From assembly GCA_964604155.1 (NCBI GenBank), contig CAZRXY010000109.1, positions 1-30,568 on the forward strand: a stretch of 30,568 bases of DNA. Reading direction: 5' to 3'. A program made the translations under genes and the position numbers. Origin of the DNA: Stygibacter sp964604155. GTDB lineage: Bacteria; Cloacimonadota; Cloacimonadia; Cloacimonadales; TCS61. Shown here piece after piece: positions 15,687 to 23,037 of the stretch (position 1 is its first letter; every line of letters begins with the position of its first letter). The notes below the pieces were generated by a model that saw nothing but the letters and a program-made list of their open reading frames with translations, was not told the origin of the DNA and made no database searches.

Positions 15687-17156
15687 TTAATTCTGCGATA
15701 TGTACAAGAGATCGTCTATGTCGGCATTGGGTATATAATTGTGGTATATTTTTTTAAAGATGCCCTCTTTTTTAATTTCATCGAGAGTAGTTTGCCATCC
15801 TTTAACAACTTGTGGAGGTGTACCTTTTGATATGGCAATATAGAAATAGGTTTTCTCCACGGTGAATACGGGTTCAAGGTCATCTAAAGTATATTCCGTT
15901 TTGTTTAAAATCTCACTAATAGTAATATCAGTGAAAATGGAAAGCTGCACCTCACCATTCATTAGCTGTTTGATATTATCAACAGGATCGGCAGAGCTCA
16001 GCAGATTATTAAAGCCTTCATTGATTAGATGCTGTTCTGTAAACCAGTCTGTAGTAGTGGCAATAGCATTTATCTTTTTTGCCTCAGCAAGGTTGTCTAT
16101 TGTGATCTGCGAGCCTTTTTTTGCGTAAAGAATAGAAGTGTTTTTACCAACGGGACCAACCCACTGGAAAAGATTTTCTCGCTCTGCGGTGCGTTCTGCG
16201 CTAAAGAGTATCACATTTGGCTGCAGTAAAGCCATATTATAAGCATTTTTCCAGGAGGTGAGTTTTATATTAGCCGGAACGTCAAGTAGGGTGGCTATTT
16301 CTCTCACGATATCAGTAACAAAACCAGACGGATCGCCATTTTTCATAAAAGTAACGGGTGGATATTCTTCTGTGATCATCATTAAAGTGCCGGGGGGCAC
16401 TTCATTGGGCAGCCATTTTGTATATATTTTGTCAAATATGCCTTCACTCTTCATCTCGTCTAAAATCATTTGCCATTCATCCACTATTAATACAGAAGTA
16501 CCCTTAGAAAAGGCAATATAGGCAAGATCCGTTGAAAGTGTGAATACTTCTTCCAGATCATCAATAGATACTATGTTTTTTTTCAGGTATTCACTGATAG
16601 TAGTATTACTGCTCACCATAGCATCGACTTCGCCATTTAGCATTTTTTTTAGTGCCACATCCTCACTTGTGCAGCTATGAATATTCTGGAAGCCTTCTTT
16701 GATGAGCACTTGTTCATTATAATAGTCCTTCACTGTGGCAATGCCGCTGATTTTCTTTAAATCTTCAAGATTTGACGCAGTAATATTGGAGTGTTTCAAG
16801 GCATATATATTGGTATTAATTACTGCAATAGGACCTACCCATTGCAAATGTTCCTTTCGTTCAGGAGTGAGCACCGTAGAGAACAATGCCATGTTTTTTT
16901 CAGCAAGTGCCTCCTTATAACCGGCTTCCCAATTAACAAGATAGATTTCCTTTTTTATATCCAATCTGCTGAAGATTTCTCTCACTACATCCACGGCTAA
17001 GCCACGAAGCTCACCACCTTCTTCAAAATTGAGGGGCGGATAATTTTCTGTGAGTATTCTCAATTCTTCAAAATCACCGGCAAAGAGGGGACAACTTTGG
17101 TATAGACCTGAAAACAGTATGATAAATAAAAGGATAATTTTGCTGAAATATCTCAT
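15687..17156 (-). CDS. Tandem periplasmic solute-binding protein (two SBP_bac_3 domains)
   Basis: A 489-residue exported protein made of two type-3 solute-binding (amino-acid-binding/PBPb) domains in a row. The signal peptide covers about 1-26 (MRYFSKIILLFIILFSG). Repeat 1 spans about 33-250 and repeat 2 about 259-475. Each has ITE/LTExYPP near its start, then DxVREI, then QWVGP about 65-70 residues on, and EGIFxKIY at its end. The frame continues upstream through the tRNA gene, but GAGGA just before ATG 17156 fixes the start. No transmembrane, kinase or permease part is attached and no ABC permease or ATPase is nearby, so it may feed an unlinked transporter or sense ligands. A cysteine at 22 is not in a good lipobox. 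The ligand is unknown. Confidence 0.88.
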   Translation of the reverse strand: MRYFSKIILLFIILFSGLYQSCPLFAGDFEELRILTENYPPLNFEEGGELRGLAVDVVREIFSRLDIKKEIYLVNWEAGYKEALAEKNMALFSTVLTPERKEHLQWVGPIAVINTNIYALKHSNITASNLEDLKKISGIATVKDYYNEQVLIKEGFQNIHSCTSEDVALKKMLNGEVDAMVSSNTTISEYLKKNIVSIDDLEEVFTLSTDLAYIAFSKGTSVLIVDEWQMILDEMKSEGIFDKIYTKWLPNEVPPGTLMMITEEYPPVTFMKNGDPSGFVTDIVREIATLLDVPANIKLTSWKNAYNMALLQPNVILFSAERTAERENLFQWVGPVGKNTSILYAKKGSQITIDNLAEAKKINAIATTTDWFTEQHLINEGFNNLLSSADPVDNIKQLMNGEVQLSIFTDITISEILNKTEYTLDDLEPVFTVEKTYFYIAISKGTPPQVVKGWQTTLDEIKKEGIFKKIYHNYIPNADIDDLLYISQN

Positions 17157-17189
17157 GATTTCCTCGCTATTTAATTTTTTAAAAAGTAA

Positions 17190-17278
17190 TGGCGGAGAGT
17201 CAGGGATTCGAACCCTGGGTACGCGAGGCGTACAACGGTTTTCGAGACCGCCCCGTTCGACCACTCCGGCAACTCTCC
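17190..17278 (-). tRNA. tRNA-Ser (anticodon CGA)
   Basis: An 89-nt class II tRNA with encoded CCA. The acceptor GGAGAGT pairs with ACTCTCC, followed by G and CCA. The anticodon loop CTCGAAA gives anticodon CGA (reads UCG serine codons), on a stem GCGGT/ACCGT. There is a long variable arm (GTACGC...GCGTAC) and a T arm CAGGG-TTCGAAT-CCCTG. It starts 3 nt after the tadA stop codon and ends 33 nt before the solute-binding-protein start, so it is probably cut out of a shared transcript. Confidence 0.97.
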
Positions 17279-17281
17279 GCA

Positions 17282-17731
17282 TTATCTTTTTTTGGCAAAA
17301 TAGTTCTTAAGTATCTGGGAACATTCATTTTCCAGAATTCCTCCCGTTACCTGAGGATTATGATTAAGTCTTTTATCCTGCAGGATATGATATAAAGAAC
17401 CAGCCGCTCCGGCTTTGGGATCACGGCAGCCGTAGACAATTTTTCCCAGCCTGCTCAGCACGATAATACCGCAACACATTATGCATGGCTCCAAGGTAAC
17501 GTAGAGTGTATAATTGTAAAGAAATTTCTTACCTTCTGCCAGTGCTTTTTCTATGATAATTTTTTCTGCATGTGCCAGAGGATCAGCATTATGCGAAGTA
17601 TGATTAGCAGCTCGGGCAATAATGAGGTTATTTTTATCAACGAGTACAGCCCCCACCGGTATCTCATCGAGCTTCTCAGCATTCTGAGCCTCAGCGAGGG
17701 CTATTCTCATAAAGTGTTCATCGATATTCAC
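17282..17731 (-). CDS. tadA: tRNA-specific adenosine deaminase
   Basis: A 149-residue zinc deaminase that converts A34 to inosine in tRNA-Arg(ACG). The signature is H54-A-E56 (zinc and proton shuttle) with P82-C83-I-M-C86 (zinc). GAAGSLYHIL in the C-terminal half is also typical of the family. The proposed GTG start shares its first base with the hflC stop (TAGTG); no strong ribosome binding site is seen, so translation probably relies on coupling. An ATG seven codons further in is an alternative. A tRNA-Ser gene follows after 3 nt. tadA beside serine tRNA genes is also known in Bacillota. Confidence 0.95.
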   Translation of the reverse strand: MNIDEHFMRIALAEAQNAEKLDEIPVGAVLVDKNNLIIARAANHTSHNADPLAHAEKIIIEKALAEGKKFLYNYTLYVTLEPCIMCCGIIVLSRLGKIVYGCRDPKAGAAGSLYHILQDKRLNHNPQVTGGILENECSQILKNYFAKKR

Positions 17732-18666
17732 TAATCACTTGATTTAAGATATTTGTAGTAATCGGAGTCTGTAGTCATTATCATCGTGCTTTTATTATCG
17801 ATTGTAATTTTATAAGTATCAAGTGTCTTCATAAATTCGTAAAAGTCCGGGTCTTGTTTATAGGCATTAGCATAGATATCGATAGCATTGGCATCAGCTT
17901 CACCGATTATCTGCTGGGCTGTTTTATAAGCTTGAGATTCTATGTTATCAAGTTCCTTTTTCATTTTACCGCGGATTTCTGCAGCCGCCCCTTCGCCGGC
18001 AGAGCGGTACTTGGCAGCAATTTTATTACGTTCCGAGATCATCCGGTCATATACTTTGAGTCTCACTTCTTCATTATAATCCAAGCGTTTGATTTTGAGA
18101 TCTACCAGCTTGATGCCATATTGACTAATTTTTTCTGAACTTTCACTAAAAATCTCATCTTCAACCCCAAGTCTCCCTATCTGGATATCATCATCAAGCC
18201 TGATCTCATCTTCCGTACTTTCTTCATATTCCGAGGTGAATTCCATCTTTCTGCCTGAGGTACGCACGATTTCGAGGAGTTGGTAGGAGGATATCACATC
18301 CCGGCTTGTCCCCGAAAGAATGTCATCAAGTCTGCCATGGGCAAAAATCTCTTCACGCGTTGTCTGATAAAATTTCAATGGGTCAACAATCTCCCAACGG
18401 GCATAGGTATCTATCCAGATATAGCGTTTATCTGAAGTGGGTATCTGCTTTGGGTCACCATCCCATTCAAGTAATCTCTTTTCAAAGAAATTCACTTTCT
18501 GGATAAAGGGAATTTTAAAATGCAATCCGGCATTATTTATTGCCTCGCCTATAGGCTCACCAAATTGGGTGATTATCACCTGGACACGCTCATCAACAAT
18601 GTACAGTGAATTTAAGAGAATTATAACCGCCAGAATCAGGATAATTAACAGTGTTCTTCCTTTCAT
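17731..18666 (-). CDS. hflC: FtsH-modulating membrane protein HflC
   Basis: A 311-residue SPFH/prohibitin-family protein with one N-terminal membrane anchor (about residues 5-23, LLIILILAVIILLNSLYIV). The SPFH core follows (ERVQVIITQFGEPI...HFKIPF), then a charged helical region rich in A and E (about 205-260, AAKYRSAGEGAAAEIRGK). With HflK it forms the large periplasmic-facing cage that encloses and regulates the membrane protease FtsH. Its start overlaps the hflK stop (ATGA), behind a GGGGG-containing ribosome binding site inside hflK. An acidic insertion (about 142-165, TSEYEESTEDE) lies within the core. Confidence 0.95.
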   Translation of the reverse strand: MKGRTLLIILILAVIILLNSLYIVDERVQVIITQFGEPIGEAINNAGLHFKIPFIQKVNFFEKRLLEWDGDPKQIPTSDKRYIWIDTYARWEIVDPLKFYQTTREEIFAHGRLDDILSGTSRDVISSYQLLEIVRTSGRKMEFTSEYEESTEDEIRLDDDIQIGRLGVEDEIFSESSEKISQYGIKLVDLKIKRLDYNEEVRLKVYDRMISERNKIAAKYRSAGEGAAAEIRGKMKKELDNIESQAYKTAQQIIGEADANAIDIYANAYKQDPDFYEFMKTLDTYKITIDNKSTMIMTTDSDYYKYLKSSD

Positions 18667-19643
18667 TTGATCACCCCCTTATCAAGATTAAGAAGGGGTA
18701 ACACACCCTCCAGATCATCATCGACTATATAAATTTTATCAAGATTAGGGATAATATCCTGCATAGTTTCCAGATACAGGCGTCTGCGAGTAACAGCTTT
18801 GGCGTTTTTATATTCGCTGTAGATTTTGGAAAATCGATCTGCGTCTCCCTGTGCTCTATTTATCCGGTTTATTGCATAACCATCTGCTTCCTGAATTGTC
18901 TGTTTTGCTTTACCTTCTGCCTCGGGAATAACGCGGTTATATTCCTGCCAGGCATTATTTATGATGCGCTCTCTGTCCTGCTTGGCAGAATTTACGTTGT
19001 TAAAAGCAGGCTTCACTTTATCTGGAGGATTTACATTTTGGAGATTGACAGTAACTATCTCCACACCTGTCCCATATTCATCCAAAGCTTTCTGCATGCT
19101 GATGGAAGCAAGATCATTGATCTCTTTACGTGAGAGCACAATCACCTCATCAACGCTGCGATCTCCCACGATTTGACGTACCGTTGCTTCTGAAACGTCA
19201 CGGATAGTGCTTTGAATATCTCTGACGTGAAAGAGATACTGAACGGGGTCTTTAATTCGATATTGAATGATCCATTCTACATTGGCAATATTCAAATCTC
19301 CTGTGAGCATAATGGATTCGGTGCTGTAATCACGCGAAGAATAACTCGATTTAACGCCTGGGTGGATGGTTCTGAAGCCAAATTCCTCTTTAAATACGTG
19401 GGTAACTTTTACTTTTGTGAGTTTATCTACTCCAAAGGGGATCTTAAAATTAAGTCCCGGGTTTGTGATTGAATGAAATTTGCCAAATCTCTGGATAACG
19501 CCAACTTCTTCGGGGTTTACCGTATATAAACCCGTGGCAAAAAGTATGAGCACGAGAACAATGATAATGCCAAAGACTACCTTTCTTGGTGAGAACATGG
19601 GCATAACATCTTTTTTAACTTTTACTTCTTCAAAATCAGGCAT
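18663..19643 (-). CDS. hflK: FtsH-modulating membrane protein HflK
   Basis: A 326-residue partner of HflC. A short cytoplasmic head precedes one membrane segment (about residues 22-44, KVVFGIIIVLVLILFATGLYTV), then the SPFH core (VGVIQRFGKF, GLNFKIPFGVDKL) and a helical segment (about 215-275, AKQDRERIINNAWQEYNRV). The N-terminal Gly/Pro-rich region typical of proteobacterial HflK is missing, which makes it shorter than the E. coli protein (419 residues). AAAGGAG precedes the ATG. It follows the NusG-paralogue gene after a 73-nt gap and overlaps hflC by 4 nt. Confidence 0.94.
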   Translation of the reverse strand: MPDFEEVKVKKDVMPMFSPRKVVFGIIIVLVLILFATGLYTVNPEEVGVIQRFGKFHSITNPGLNFKIPFGVDKLTKVKVTHVFKEEFGFRTIHPGVKSSYSSRDYSTESIMLTGDLNIANVEWIIQYRIKDPVQYLFHVRDIQSTIRDVSEATVRQIVGDRSVDEVIVLSRKEINDLASISMQKALDEYGTGVEIVTVNLQNVNPPDKVKPAFNNVNSAKQDRERIINNAWQEYNRVIPEAEGKAKQTIQEADGYAINRINRAQGDADRFSKIYSEYKNAKAVTRRRLYLETMQDIIPNLDKIYIVDDDLEGVLPLLNLDKGVIK

Positions 19644-19716
19644 ATATTCTCCTTTGTTAATTAATCAGCCTAGTTTGATGAAATACATAAATGGCTAAAA
19701 TATAGTCAAGATAAAT

Positions 19717-20286
19717 CTAATAATCTTCCTGAGGTGTCCTGGTTATCAGTTCTACATCAGCAGGATTGACTTTTATACAGATAGCCTGCTGGATAAGATG
19801 AATGCCAACGATAACTTGCCCCGGATAATTTGCATCTATTACGAGTCCTTCAATACCGGCATAGGGACCATTGATGATTTGCACGGTATATCCTTCTTTA
19901 ACAAACGCGTGGGGTGTGAATGGGACATTCTTATTTAGACTTTGATATATATTACTCAAATCATAAAGCAGTTCCTCTTCATCCGGCACCTTGATAAACC
20001 GCACAATTGAGCCTGAGCGCAAAAGCAGAGATTTATCTGCAGGTGAACATTTCACAAATATATAGCCAGAGAAAAGTGGAATTTTGAACATGACTTTTCT
20101 ATTATTGTATTCACGGACACTATCGTAGAGTGGCAGATAATAGTTTACAGCATTTTTTTGGCAATAGCTGGCGAATTTTTTTTCCCAGCGTGGTTTTGTA
20201 TGGATCACAAACCAGCTATTAGAAGAATCGGAGGGCTCGAGCCCTCCGAATAATTGAATAATCTCCAATTGATTATTGGTGGACAT
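19717..20286 (-). CDS. Specialised NusG paralogue (RfaH/UpxY/LoaP-like antiterminator)
   Basis: A 189-residue protein. Residues 24-120 are an NGN domain (SWFVIHTKPRWEKKFASYC, then PLFSGYIFVKC), and 125-182 a KOW domain (VKEGYTVQIINGPYAGIEGLV). NusG paralogues bind RNA polymerase and suppress pausing or termination in selected long operons. The WFVIHTKPRWEKK start resembles the polysaccharide-operon members more than housekeeping NusG. It lies 3 nt after a nucleotide-sugar dehydrogenase gene, which fits a role in surface-glycan expression. No clear ribosome binding site precedes the ATG, so coupling to the upstream gene is likely. A 22-bp perfect palindrome covers codons 13-20, in the non-conserved N-terminal extension. 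Confidence 0.87.
   Translation of the reverse strand: MSTNNQLEIIQLFGGLEPSDSSNSWFVIHTKPRWEKKFASYCQKNAVNYYLPLYDSVREYNNRKVMFKIPLFSGYIFVKCSPADKSLLLRSGSIVRFIKVPDEEELLYDLSNIYQSLNKNVPFTPHAFVKEGYTVQIINGPYAGIEGLVIDANYPGQVIVGIHLIQQAICIKVNPADVELITRTPQEDY
20228..20249. repeat. Perfect 22-bp palindrome inside the NusG-paralogue gene
   Basis: The half-site TCGGAGGGCTC (20228-20238) is followed immediately by its exact complement to 20249. In RNA it would form a nine-pair G-C-rich stem with a TCGA loop, 37-58 nt after the start codon. It codes for FGGLEPSD, outside the conserved NGN fold. Confidence 0.85.
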
Positions 20287-20289
20287 AGT

Positions 20290-21588
20290 TTAGAGTTTTA
20301 TTACGTTCGGGAATTTGTCCTTGATAGCATAGCGAGTATCCAGAATGAGATTTGATCTTTGCGCGATATCCTGATAATCATAGCTTGTGTGGTCTGTGAT
20401 TATGATCACAAGGTCGTATTTCTCCAAGTCGGTTAAGTCCACAGCTTCATAATCTTTGCCGGTGCGTTCATTATGAAAAACGGGGATATGAGGATCATTA
20501 TAGAAAAAGTCTGCCTTATTTTCTTCGAGCAGCTTGATTATCTCGTGAATAGGAGATTCTCTGGCGTCTTCAATATCTCTTTTATAGGCGGCACCCAGAA
20601 GCAGTATCTTTGCTTTGGAAATGGCAATACCGCTTTTGTTAAGAAGATGTTGCGCCTTAGTGATCACAAATGATGGCATAGCATTATTAATTTCACCAGC
20701 CAGTTCAATTAATCTTGTATGATAATTAAATTCCCGCGCTTTCCAAGTGAGATAAAACGGGTCTAAAGGAATGCAGTGACCACCGATACCTGGACCAGGA
20801 TAAAAGGGCATAAAGCCGTACGGTTTCGTTTTAGCAGCCTCAATCACTTCCCAGATATCTATCCCCATTCTGTTGCAGAGTATGGTCATCTCATTTGCAA
20901 GAGCAATGTTAATATTACGAAAGGTGTTTTCATAGATTTTTTCCATTTCTGCTACCTGGGGAGAGGAAACAAGATGGACGGGAGCATCCAGGATTTCTTC
21001 ATAGAATACGCGTGATACTTCATTGCAATTTTCGGTAACTCCGCCCACTACTTTAGGCGTATTATAGGTTTTATAACTTGCATTCCCGGGATCAACGCGT
21101 TCAGGAGAAAATGAGACAAAAACATCTTTTCCAATAACAAGACCTTCTTTTTCCAGAGCAGGGACTACAATTTCGTTGGTTGTGCCCGGATAGGTAGTTG
21201 ATTCCAGAATCACCAAAGCTTCGTGGCTCACATTTGGAGCAAGAGAATTGATCGCAGAGCATACGTAAGATGAATCAGGCTGCTGGTATTTATCCAGGGG
21301 CGTGGGGACTGCAATAAGAATCACATTTGCCTGTTTAAGTGATTCATAATTATCTGTTGCAGAGAGCAATTTTTTATTTACAAGATCTTTTAGTTCGTTA
21401 TCATCCACGTCGCCAATATAATTGACACCGCTATTAACGCTTTCTACTGCGTGTTTGCTGGTATCGATACCTATGACCTTGAAGCCGGCTCTGGCTACGG
21501 TCACTGCCATAGGAAGCCCCACGTAACCCAGTCCTATTACGCCTACCACTGCTCTGTGATTTTTGATCTTCTCTATTAAATTTTTCAC
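20290..21588 (-). CDS. Nucleotide-sugar dehydrogenase (UDP-GlcNAc/UDP-glucose 6-dehydrogenase, WbpA-like)
   Basis: A 432-residue NAD-dependent enzyme that oxidises C6 of a UDP-sugar to a uronic acid for polysaccharide synthesis. The Rossmann motif is GVIGLGYVGLP (G19-x-G21-xx-G24). The middle has VPTPLD and ESTTYPGTT. The catalytic cysteine is C272 in GIGGHCIPLDP, and the C-terminal UDP-binding domain has GAAYKRDIEDARESP. The GIGGHCIP form and overall fit suggest the WbpA (UDP-GlcNAc/ManNAc) branch rather than plain UDP-glucose dehydrogenase; this is by recognition only. AAGGAG at 21595-21600 points to the GTG at 21588 rather than the GTG five codons upstream. It lies 21 nt after ahcY. Confidence 0.92.
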   Translation of the reverse strand: MKNLIEKIKNHRAVVGVIGLGYVGLPMAVTVARAGFKVIGIDTSKHAVESVNSGVNYIGDVDDNELKDLVNKKLLSATDNYESLKQANVILIAVPTPLDKYQQPDSSYVCSAINSLAPNVSHEALVILESTTYPGTTNEIVVPALEKEGLVIGKDVFVSFSPERVDPGNASYKTYNTPKVVGGVTENCNEVSRVFYEEILDAPVHLVSSPQVAEMEKIYENTFRNINIALANEMTILCNRMGIDIWEVIEAAKTKPYGFMPFYPGPGIGGHCIPLDPFYLTWKAREFNYHTRLIELAGEINNAMPSFVITKAQHLLNKSGIAISKAKILLLGAAYKRDIEDARESPIHEIIKLLEENKADFFYNDPHIPVFHNERTGKDYEAVDLTDLEKYDLVIIITDHTSYDYQDIAQRSNLILDTRYAIKDKFPNVIKL

Positions 21589-21609
21589 ATATTTCTCCTT
21601 CACCGATTC

Positions 21610-23019
21610 CTAATATCTATAATGTTCCGGTTTATAAGGACCATTCTGATGAACGCCGATATAATCCGCCTGCTTGTCTGTGAGCTGTGTAAGATGCACA
21701 CCAAGTTTATCCAGGTGCATCCGAGCTACATCTTCATCAAGTTTTTTCGATAGCCTGTAAACCCCGATCTCAAGCTCTCGTTCATAAATATCCATTTGAG
21801 CCATCACTTGATTTGTAAAGGAATTGCTCATCACGAAAGATGAATGACCGGTTGCATTACCAAGATTAACTAATCGTCCTTCCGAAAGTAGAATTATTGA
21901 TTTATTACCACCGGGCATAACGATTTCATCAACCTGTGGTTTAATATTCCTTTTTTCTACACCAGGTACAGCATAGAGCTGTGAAACCTGGATTTCGTTA
22001 TCAAAATGCCCGATATTACAGACAATAGCCTTATCTTTCATCATAAGCATCTGGTCAGATGTGATCACGTCACAATTACCGGTAGCTGTCACAAAGATAT
22101 CAGCCTTGGTGAGCACTTCTTCGAGCCTGAGCACTTCAAAGCCCTCCATAGCTGCCTGCAGAGCGCAAATAGGATCAATTTCCGTGATCACGACCCGGGC
22201 ACCAAAACCCGTCATAGAACGGGCACAACCTTTGCCCACATCTCCATATCCGCAAACAACCACGAGTTTGCCGGCTATCATAATATCTGTAGCTCGCTTG
22301 ATGCCATCTGCCAGGGATTCACGACAACCATATAGATTATCAAACTTGGATTTTGTCACAGAATCATTTACGTTAATTGCCGGAAAGAGCAAGGTGCTAT
22401 CTTCAAGTTGTTTATATAACCTGTGCACTCCGGTGGTAGTTTCTTCCGAAACGCCTCGCAGATGATTTGCTATCTGCTGCCATCTTTGGGGAAATTGTTC
22501 CATATCAGCCAGGACAGTTTTTTGCAGGGTGGCAAATTCTTCGTTTGTAGTAGTAATATCAGGAAGTTTGCCGGATATCTGATACACTTTTTCCAGGCGT
22601 ACGCCCTCATGAACCATCAAAGTGGCATCACCACCATCATCAACTATGCTGTGCGGTCCTTTGCCATCCTGCCAGATCAATGCCTGTCTGGTGCACCACC
22701 AGTATTCCTGCAAGGTTTCACCCTTCCAGGCAAATACTGGTATTCCCGCTTCCACCATAGCTGCAGCCGCATGATCCTGAGTAGAATAGATATTGCAACT
22801 GCACCAGCGGATATCGGCGCCCAAAGCAGCGAGAGTTTCAATTAGAACTGCGGTTTGTATAGTCATATGGAGGCTGCCCATTATGCGTTTTCCAGCAAAT
22901 GGTTTCTCCTTGCCATAGCGTGACCGCAGTTCCATCAAACCTGGCATTTCACTTTCTGCCAGACGTATTTCATGTCTGCCAAAATCCTTGAGACTTGTAT
23001 CTCTGATCTTGAAATCCAT
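21610..23019 (-). CDS. ahcY: Adenosylhomocysteinase
   Basis: A 469-residue NAD-dependent enzyme that splits S-adenosylhomocysteine into adenosine and homocysteine and so relieves product inhibition of methyltransferases. It has HMTIQTAVLIETL near residue 51, SCNIYSTQDHAAAA near 74-87, the NAD loop CGYGDVGKGCA, and the family-typical ending KPEHYRY. It is longer than the archaeal type and in the range of bacterial enzymes carrying the extra helical insert (QFPQRWQQIANHLRGVSEET). GGAG lies shortly before the ATG, 18 nt after pnp. SAM enzymes in this window (methyltransferase, radical SAM) need methyl-cycle turnover, but the radical-SAM product is not its substrate. Confidence 0.97.
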   Translation of the reverse strand: MDFKIRDTSLKDFGRHEIRLAESEMPGLMELRSRYGKEKPFAGKRIMGSLHMTIQTAVLIETLAALGADIRWCSCNIYSTQDHAAAAMVEAGIPVFAWKGETLQEYWWCTRQALIWQDGKGPHSIVDDGGDATLMVHEGVRLEKVYQISGKLPDITTTNEEFATLQKTVLADMEQFPQRWQQIANHLRGVSEETTTGVHRLYKQLEDSTLLFPAINVNDSVTKSKFDNLYGCRESLADGIKRATDIMIAGKLVVVCGYGDVGKGCARSMTGFGARVVITEIDPICALQAAMEGFEVLRLEEVLTKADIFVTATGNCDVITSDQMLMMKDKAIVCNIGHFDNEIQVSQLYAVPGVEKRNIKPQVDEIVMPGGNKSIILLSEGRLVNLGNATGHSSFVMSNSFTNQVMAQMDIYERELEIGVYRLSKKLDEDVARMHLDKLGVHLTQLTDKQADYIGVHQNGPYKPEHYRY

Positions 23020-23037
23020 AAATTCTCCGTTTATAAT

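Noticed and set aside
17157..17282. Upstream extension of the solute-binding-protein frame
   Set aside because: It runs through the tRNA-Ser gene; a ribosome binding site and signal peptide support ATG 17156 instead.
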